A stretch of 64,000 bases of DNA from Citrobacter arsenatis (GTDB taxonomy: Bacteria; Pseudomonadota; Gammaproteobacteria; Enterobacterales; Enterobacteriaceae), in contig NZ_CP037863.1 in assembly GCF_004353845.1 (NCBI RefSeq), positions 79,365-143,364 of the forward strand, read 5' to 3'. Below the pieces are notes generated by a model. That model was not told the origin of the DNA, ran no database searches, and saw only the letters and a program-made list of their open reading frames with translations. Made by a program: the position numbers and the translations under genes. Of this stretch, positions 58,847-64,000 are shown piece after piece (within the stretch, counting starts at the first letter, position 1; every line of letters starts with the position of its first letter).

Positions 58847-59782
58847 TCAGCCGCCAAAGTGCGCCACGTTGTTGATAATCCACTCCGGGCCGGTTACGTC
58901 CGGGAAACTGTCCTCATCGTCCGGGTCAGCTTCGCCCCACTCCAGCTCGTCAGTGATGTACAAGTCCGTTTCGCCACTGACGTACCGGGCATAACCGCAG
59001 TAATTGCAGCCCTGCTCTGCAAACCAGTGCTCCACCTCCCCGCCATACCGCTGACTGAGTTCAGCCACAACGTCCTCGCCAACCGGACTCCAGGGGGTGT
59101 CAAAATCCACCGTCAGCGTGTTCTCTCCGGCGAAACAGATATTTGCCTCATAGCCAACTGGCCACTTGCAACCGTACCGGGTCAGATAGTGGTCATATGA
59201 CGACGGGACACCCGTCAGCAAACCACCGTTAAAGCCGTTCACCTCGATATTCAGACGCGTCGGCAGGACATCACGCAAATCCACTGGCTCTGCGGCAAAC
59301 AAATCATCACCAGCATCGCACAGGCTGTTCCACCATTCCTCCACCGGCGCAGGCCGGAAACTGTTTCCCCAGTCAAAAGATTTTTGCTTGTACAGCTGCA
59401 GGATGACTACCTGTTCCGGTTCACTGAGGGTAGCCCAGCGGGCATGCCCGATATGGCTGTCCAGCCAGCACTGATGCAGCTTCTGGCAGGTTTCCACATC
59501 CAGCACAGCTCCGGCCATAAACATCGCCAGCCAGTCGCTGTATGCCTGGACTGAAGGCCGGTTGTCTGCAGCCGCACCGTAAGAAACCAGTTGCGGATAT
59601 GGCGCGTAATGTTGCTCTGTCAGGGGGCGCAGTATCCCCGCGCAGCCTGCAAGGAAAAGCTGAATACCTTCTTTTCTGGCGCGGTGATGCAGAGACAACT
59701 CACCTCCGGCAATCCACGTTTTGAGGGCATCACTGTTTTGAATACCACTGAACATCAGTCGGTTGGCACACCAGTTCGGCAT
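58847..59782 (-). CDS. DUF1281-family protein (YubP type)
   Basis: A 311-residue protein with MPNWCANRLMFSG at the start and the conserved blocks LPTRLNIEVNGFNGGLLTGV, LTVDFDTPWSPVGEDVV and CNYCGYARYVSGET, ending WIINNVAHFGG, all typical of YubP/DUF1281 proteins of F-like plasmids (an Api92-like ferredoxin-fold domain). Function unknown. Element C copy 2 lies about 50 bases upstream. Confidence 0.9.
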   Translation of the reverse strand: MPNWCANRLMFSGIQNSDALKTWIAGGELSLHHRARKEGIQLFLAGCAGILRPLTEQHYAPYPQLVSYGAAADNRPSVQAYSDWLAMFMAGAVLDVETCQKLHQCWLDSHIGHARWATLSEPEQVVILQLYKQKSFDWGNSFRPAPVEEWWNSLCDAGDDLFAAEPVDLRDVLPTRLNIEVNGFNGGLLTGVPSSYDHYLTRYGCKWPVGYEANICFAGENTLTVDFDTPWSPVGEDVVAELSQRYGGEVEHWFAEQGCNYCGYARYVSGETDLYITDELEWGEADPDDEDSFPDVTGPEWIINNVAHFGG

Positions 59783-59830
59783 GGGAAGCTCCTTACACAG
59801 TCAGGGTGGGCAGGAGGCATCACCGCGATA

Positions 59831-60060
59831 CCGTTCCCTGCCGCACGCTGCCTGTTCGTCGCGTCCGGTAACGGGTCAACGCCGACCGTGGAATACCGCA
59901 GCCGTCAGTTGTTTCGACGGCCAGGATATGCCGCGAAAGCGGCTTGAAGGGCGCGCCTTAAACTGGCGAGGGCATGGCGTACAATCACAACGACGCCGGG
60001 CCTGAGCGATAAAGAAGCCCGTCCCGTGTCCGTCCGGGCGCGGCACACTGGCAGCGGGTG
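59831..60060. repeat. Element C, copy 2, upstream of the DUF1281 gene
   Basis: 230 bases, partner of 58142-58370, at the same distance from its gene. The two hairpins GCCGTC/GACGGC and GCCGC-GAAA-GCGGC are kept exactly while flanking bases vary, indicating selection on structure. Confidence 0.85.
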
Positions 60061-60251
60061 GCAGGCTGATTCCGGCAAGAAGAACATCAGTGAGGGAGCG
60101 AAAGAGAGTTGTTATGACACGAGCCCTGTCCACAGTTAAGGGAGGAAAAGTCTGTGGATAAGCTGGACACAGCACGCTGTATTACAGGTGCAATGCCCAT
60201 ATGAGGGGGTTGTATTTTTTTTGAGCAAAAACAGAGGATGGGAAATACTGA
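60061..60251. other. Gap with a DnaA-box match and nested inverted repeats
   Basis: TGTGGATAA at 60153-60161 is a perfect DnaA-box sequence (reverse of TTATCCACA); CTGTCCACAG lies at 60126-60135 and pairs partly with CTGTGG and TGGACA (60164-60169). An AT tract (60206-60228) follows. ACTGAC/GTCAGT (60247-60264) forms a hairpin over the stop of the next gene. Confidence 0.5.
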
Positions 60252-60581
60252 CTATTTTGTCAGTCCCAGCTTTTTCATGTATTTAATGACGGATTCAGGT
60301 CGCCGCTGGTATTCACTGGCGAAACTCCCGACATCGAAACTTGATGAACCAGCCTGTTCAATAAGGTGCTGAATTTCAGCCTCTTCCCAGGGGCTACCAT
60401 GTCGTGGACAGGTGTGCTTATAGCCAGCTCCGGGCGAAGACATCTTTATTAGACTGGATTGAATTTCAGACAGCGTCTGATGTTCAATATCCTCAATAAG
60501 CCCGAGCTCCTGTATCTCCCGGACGTTCTTCAGGAACTGGCGGATAAGCTTTCCATGTTCTCTGGCATCAACCACCGGCAT
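60252..60581 (-). CDS. Third gene of the stb partition operon, SANT-like C-terminus
   Basis: A 109-residue protein; the ATG at 60581 comes one base after the stbB stop (TAAAATG), while the longer frame overlaps stbB. The C-terminus (GSPWEEAEIQHLIEQAGSSS ... RRPESVIKYMKKLGLTK) resembles Myb/SANT-like DNA-binding helices found in plasmid and phage regulators. Possibly regulates the operon; unknown. Confidence 0.7.
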   Translation of the reverse strand: MPVVDAREHGKLIRQFLKNVREIQELGLIEDIEHQTLSEIQSSLIKMSSPGAGYKHTCPRHGSPWEEAEIQHLIEQAGSSSFDVGSFASEYQRRPESVIKYMKKLGLTK

Positions 60582-60582
60582 T

Positions 60583-60957
60583 TTAGAATAACCCTTTTGC
60601 ATTGCTGCGGGTTTCATCTTCAGCATTGGGGGTTTGAGAGGATAAATTAGTCTCAGTCCGTTCAGCTGGTACATTTTCCTTTATCCTGCCCTGTAAAAGC
60701 GCTTCGACTTCACGAGGGTAAACCGCTTTAAGCAGCTGCATCAGATCGTCAAACGATGTATTCCTGTTCAGTAACTCGCTGAACAGGAACGGAAGACGCT
60801 CATCCTGCTTTCCAAAAGCAAACCCTGTAAGCAGCGCGGCGCGCCATAAACGTCCCCTTTCCCCCTGGGGTGTTTCATCTGTTTTCTGGCAGACAAAACG
60901 GTCCGCTTCGTTGGTTTCAGGATTCAGGTAAAACGTGATTTTGCGTCGCGTATCCAT
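60583..60957 (-). CDS. stbB: Partition adaptor StbB (ParR)
   Basis: A 124-residue protein matching R100 StbB: MDTRRKITFYLNPETNEADR, ETPQGERGRLWRAALLTGFA and a C-tail of low complexity. It binds the centromere repeats and caps StbA filaments. Starts 5 bases after the stbA stop. Confidence 0.93.
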   Translation of the reverse strand: MDTRRKITFYLNPETNEADRFVCQKTDETPQGERGRLWRAALLTGFAFGKQDERLPFLFSELLNRNTSFDDLMQLLKAVYPREVEALLQGRIKENVPAERTETNLSSQTPNAEDETRSNAKGLF

Positions 60958-60962
60958 TGTTT

Positions 60963-61916
60963 TTATCCAATAAGGTACATGCCGTTAACGAGATCAAATT
61001 GGGATGAACGAGTTTTATAAAAGCGTTCTTCCCTGACCCCACAGTGTTTCTTCACATGATCGGCGATCAATTCAGCACCTCCGCCGATAACCATTACATG
61101 GGAGTATCCCTCAAAGCGGTTGATGGCTTCAATAACCCTGTTAACAAGTCGGTGGTGAGCGTTCTCAATCGCTTCACGAACCAGTTCAATTCGTGACGTG
61201 TCATTGATACGTGATGAGAGATAAGAAGCATCGTTACGATGAATGATAATATCGTCAGCCAGATAGCTACTCCCTTTGGTTCTTGCCACGGACAGCGCCT
61301 CTTTTACCGCACCGGTGATCAAGGATACACCGAGGGTTGAATCACCATAAATACGCGAAATCCCTCGCATTTTCCCCATAACCTGAGAAATATCAAGCGT
61401 GGTTCCCCCCAGATCAACAATCAGGAGTGAATCCAGTTCGTTAAGATTTTTTACCACCTCAAAACCTGCTGGGATGGACTCGGGCATAACCTCGACATGC
61501 TTAATGGTGAAAGTCTTGCCACCATTAAGTTCGACCGGTCGCAGCAGATTCGCTTTTTTACGTTCAATGTTTGCCTTATTAGGCTGGTTATTTTTATCGT
61601 AATACTCAGATAAAGGCAGGCTCACTACCACATCGACTTCACAAGGTTCGATCCCGCTGTTAAGCAACGCATGGTGAACGGCAACAACATTCACATCGCT
61701 GTATTGCCAGGCGACGTTCGTGGTAACCACAGCATCAGGGCTGATAGGATCAAAAGAGTATTGCTCACCATTCAACATATAGTTGAACGCTTGTTGTCCA
61801 CCAAATGCAACAGCCCATTCACGCTTAAAGCTGTTAGGGCTGATTGACTGCCTGACCTCATCATCCTTCCACTGAAGTTTGATATTAGTTGATCCGTCAT
61901 CGATATAAATTTTCAT
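60963..61916 (-). CDS. stbA: Actin-like partition ATPase StbA (ParM)
   Basis: A 317-residue protein nearly matching R1 ParM (320): DDGSTNIKLQWKDDEVRQSI, PNSFKREWAVAFGGQQAFNY, SLLIVDLGGTTLDISQVMG (phosphate-binding), and VMVIGGGAELIADHVKKH. It forms filaments that push plasmid copies apart. AGGTGA before ATG. Confidence 0.97.
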   Translation of the reverse strand: MKIYIDDGSTNIKLQWKDDEVRQSISPNSFKREWAVAFGGQQAFNYMLNGEQYSFDPISPDAVVTTNVAWQYSDVNVVAVHHALLNSGIEPCEVDVVVSLPLSEYYDKNNQPNKANIERKKANLLRPVELNGGKTFTIKHVEVMPESIPAGFEVVKNLNELDSLLIVDLGGTTLDISQVMGKMRGISRIYGDSTLGVSLITGAVKEALSVARTKGSSYLADDIIIHRNDASYLSSRINDTSRIELVREAIENAHHRLVNRVIEAINRFEGYSHVMVIGGGAELIADHVKKHCGVREERFYKTRSSQFDLVNGMYLIG

Positions 61917-61945
61917 TGAATGTCACCTGGGTAGTTGAAAACGCC

Positions 61946-62049
61946 TTAGAGAACAAAAAGAGATGTATTAGAGAACTATTGGTGAATTATACATAAACAA
62001 CAGCCCCTATCAATAAGAAAAGAACACTGATTGAGATAAATTAGAGAAC
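61946..62049. repeat. parC: Centromere-like repeats (parC) upstream of stbA
   Basis: TTAGAGAAC occurs at 61946, 61968 (22 bp apart) and 62041, with partial copies between and AAAGAGATG nearby. AT-rich. R1 parC has 11-bp repeats upstream of parM in the same place. Assignment by position. Confidence 0.65.
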
Positions 62050-62172
62050 AATTTATGCAAGTAAAGAGATGTCGAATCTGACGCTGAGCAAAGAAATATT
62101 CATCGCGAATACAACATGATGAAGCCGTCGGCATACAGAACACTTGCGAAAAAGAAAAAAGAAGAAATAATA

Positions 62173-62188
62173 CTGTATATAAAAACAG
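62173..62188 (+). promoter_or_regulatory. LexA (SOS) box upstream of umuD
   Basis: CTGTATATAAAAACAG is a perfect CTGT-N8-ACAG site, 20 bases before the GTG start of umuD. It puts umuDC under LexA repression. Confidence 0.93.
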
Positions 62189-62207
62189 GTATTTTAAGAG
62201 GTATGCC

Positions 62208-62630
62208 GTGTTACTTTTTCTTGCTCCCGAACAGGAGCCGGTGCAGTCCACTGCTCCGCTGTTCACCGAACGTTGCCCGGCGGGTTTTCCGTCGCCAGCC
62301 GCCGATTACACGGAGGAGGAACTTGACCTGAATGCCTATTGTATCCGGCGTCCGGCTGCAACTTTCTTCGTCAGGGCTATCGGGGATTCGATGCGGGATA
62401 TGGGTCTGCATTCCGGCGATTTAATGGTTGTCGACAAAGCTGAGAAACCCATGCAGGGGGATATTGTCATCGCGGAAACAGATGGCGAGTTCACCGTTAA
62501 GCGCCTGCAGCTGAAGCCCCGTATCGCCCTGCTGCCGATGAATCCAACCTACCCCACGCTTTATCCGGAAGAACTGCAGATTTTCGGGGTGGTGACGGCT
62601 TTTATACACAAAACCCGGAGCACAGACTGA
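62208..62630 (+). CDS. umuD: UmuD/MucA-type polymerase V accessory protein
   Basis: A 140-residue LexA-like protease domain protein. GTG start with AGAGG upstream. The self-cleavage site is Ala25-Gly26 (CPAGFPSPAADY), as in MucA; catalytic Ser61 (GDSM) and Lys98 (VKRLQ). RecA-stimulated cleavage gives the active UmuD' for polymerase V. It overlaps umuC by 1 base. Confidence 0.93.
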   Translation: MLLFLAPEQEPVQSTAPLFTERCPAGFPSPAADYTEEELDLNAYCIRRPAATFFVRAIGDSMRDMGLHSGDLMVVDKAEKPMQGDIVIAETDGEFTVKRLQLKPRIALLPMNPTYPTLYPEELQIFGVVTAFIHKTRSTD

Positions 62631-63903
62631 TGTTTGCTTTGGCTGACGTTAACAGTTTTTACGCGAGCTGCGAGAAAGTATTTCGTCCCGATTTGCGTGA
62701 CAGGCCTGTGGTGGTTCTGAGTAACAACGATGGTTGTGTAATCGCGCGCAGCGCTGAAGCGAAACGGCTGGGCATAAAAATGGGAGTGCCGTGGTTTCAG
62801 CTGAAGTCGGTAAAATTTCCGGAGCCGGTCATCGCGTTCTCCAGTAATTACGCCCTCTACGCCTCCATGTCGAACAGGGTCATGGTTCATCTGGAAGCGC
62901 TGGCGCCACGCGTTGAGCAGTACTCCATTGACGAGATGTTCCTGGATATTCGCGGTATTGACAGCTGCATCGATTTCGAGGATTTCGGCCGGCAGCTGCG
63001 TGAGCACGTTCGTTCCGGCACGGGGCTGACCATCGGCGTCGGAATGGGACCTACGAAAACCCTGGCGAAGTCAGCACAATGGGCTTCCAAAGAGTGGCCA
63101 CAATTTGGCGGCGTACTGGCGTTAACGCCGGGTAATCCCCGCCGTACAGAAAAACTGCTGTCACTGCAGCCGGTGGAGGAAATCTGGGGGTGGGTCGCAG
63201 GATCTCAAAGAAGCTGAACACAATGGGGATCACCACAGCACTGCAGCTGGCCCGCGCGAATCCAACGTTCATCAGGAAAAATTTTAATGTGGTTCTGGAG
63301 AGAACGGTCCGGGAACTCAATGGAGAAAGCTGTATTTCACTGGAGGAAGCACCGTCCCCCAAACAGCAGATAGTCTGCAGCCGGAGCTTTGGTGAACGTG
63401 TCACGACTTATGAGGCGATGCGGCAGGCAGTCTGTCAGCACGCTGAACGTGCCGCCGAAAAGCTGCGCGGCGAGCGTCAATTCTGCAGGCATATTGCCGT
63501 GTTCTTGAAAACATCGCCGTTTACCGTAAATGAACCCTACTACGGTAATCTGGCCAGTGAAAAATTGCTCATCCCCACGCAGGATACACGGGACATCATA
63601 GCCGCAGCAGTGAAAGCACTGGACAGGATCTGGGTGGATGGTCACCGCTATGCAAAGGCGGGCTGTATGCTCAACGATTTCACTCCAACCGGGGTTTCTC
63701 AGCTCAATTTGTTTGATGAAGTGCAGCCGCGGGAACAGAGCACGCAACTGATGAAAACCCTGGATGGTATTAACCATTCAGGACTCGGGAAAATATGGTT
63801 TGCTGGGCGTGGGATTGCACCTGAATGGCAAATGAAGCGTGACATGCTTTCCCCCGCGTACACTACTCGTTGGAAAGAAATACCCGTTGCGAGGATTGGA
63901 TAA
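62630..63903 (+). pseudogene. umuC: umuC/mucB DNA polymerase V catalytic subunit, frameshifted
   Basis: The first frame (62630-63217) covers the Y-family palm (MFALADVNSFYASCEKVFRP, NNDGCVIARS, EQYSIDEMFLDI) and stops after EIWG. The rest (from VGRRISKKLNTMGITTALQL to 63903) continues in another frame. UmuC proteins read EIWGVGRR; here the G run at 63186-63190 has five G where six would keep the frame. A one-base deletion in a homopolymer, either real or a sequencing error. Confidence 0.9.
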
Positions 63904-64000
63904 AGCCGTTTTTAGAAAGGAGGCAGTGCTCGCCGCAGCCGAGCGACCGGGCATCGCCCGCGAGTGAGCGAGGAAGCACCAGGGAAAGGTACCAGCATGT
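63904..64000. other. Window end with a ColE1-like stretch
   Basis: CTCGCCGCAGCCGAGCGACC and GAGTGAGCGAGGAAGCACC resemble a sequence next to the bom region of pMB1/ColE1-type plasmids. Too short to interpret. Confidence 0.35.

Overview
The window is the backbone of a large self-transmissible F-like (IncF) plasmid of a Gram-negative enteric bacterium. It has an IncFII-type repA with leader peptide and copA antisense RNA, a near-complete F-type transfer operon (traA to traI, minus strand), an F-like oriT, a long leading region, a stbAB/parMR partition locus and a umuDC locus. I see no resistance genes, insertion sequences, tRNA or rRNA. The exact host genus cannot be read from the sequence; several Tra proteins and the oriT are diverged from classical F/R100.

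Layout. 1-3137: two unrecognised minus-strand ORFs (a multi-membrane-segment protein and a very large protein running off the left edge) and a small YmgB/AriR-like protein. 3138-5520: replication region. 5521-37631: a DsbA-like thiol oxidoreductase, then traI, traD, an inserted ccdAB pair on the opposite strand, a lipoprotein, traT, a traS-like gene, traG, traH, trbB and small membrane proteins, traF, traN, trbC, traU, four unfamiliar ORFs, traW, trbI, traC, traV, traB, traK, traE, traL and traA. traJ, finO, traX and traR were not found. 37632-39549: control region with a divergent Arc-like tandem ribbon-helix-helix gene (TraY-like), traM, arrays of 23-bp repeats and an oriT whose nic site (between 39351 and 39352) is readable by comparison with F. 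39550-62110: leading region (lytic transglycosylase, DUF932, ssb, two hok loci, psiA, psiB, a ParB-like protein, DUF1380 paralogues, klcA/ardB, an adenine methyltransferase, a DUF1281 protein and many small unknowns), ending in stbA/stbB and a third gene. 62173-63903: SOS box, umuD and a frameshifted umuC.

The most interesting structure is in the leading region. Cleavage at nic makes the + strand the transferred strand, entering the recipient from 39352 rightwards. Almost every leading gene is on the minus strand and so is templated by that single strand. Five copies of a 137-bp element, nearly identical and able to form nested hairpins on the + strand, sit upstream of gene groups. I read them as Frpo-type single-stranded-DNA promoters. 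Three copies are followed by an identical ribosome binding site and an identical 16-residue N-terminus spliced onto three unrelated proteins; two are followed by another conserved leader ORF, one of them directly ahead of ssb. A different repeated element (two copies) precedes the methyltransferase and the DUF1281 gene at the same distance, and a third kind of inverted repeat precedes klcA. Together these look like a modular cassette system for expressing anti-SOS, anti-restriction and unknown establishment genes as soon as single-stranded DNA enters the recipient.
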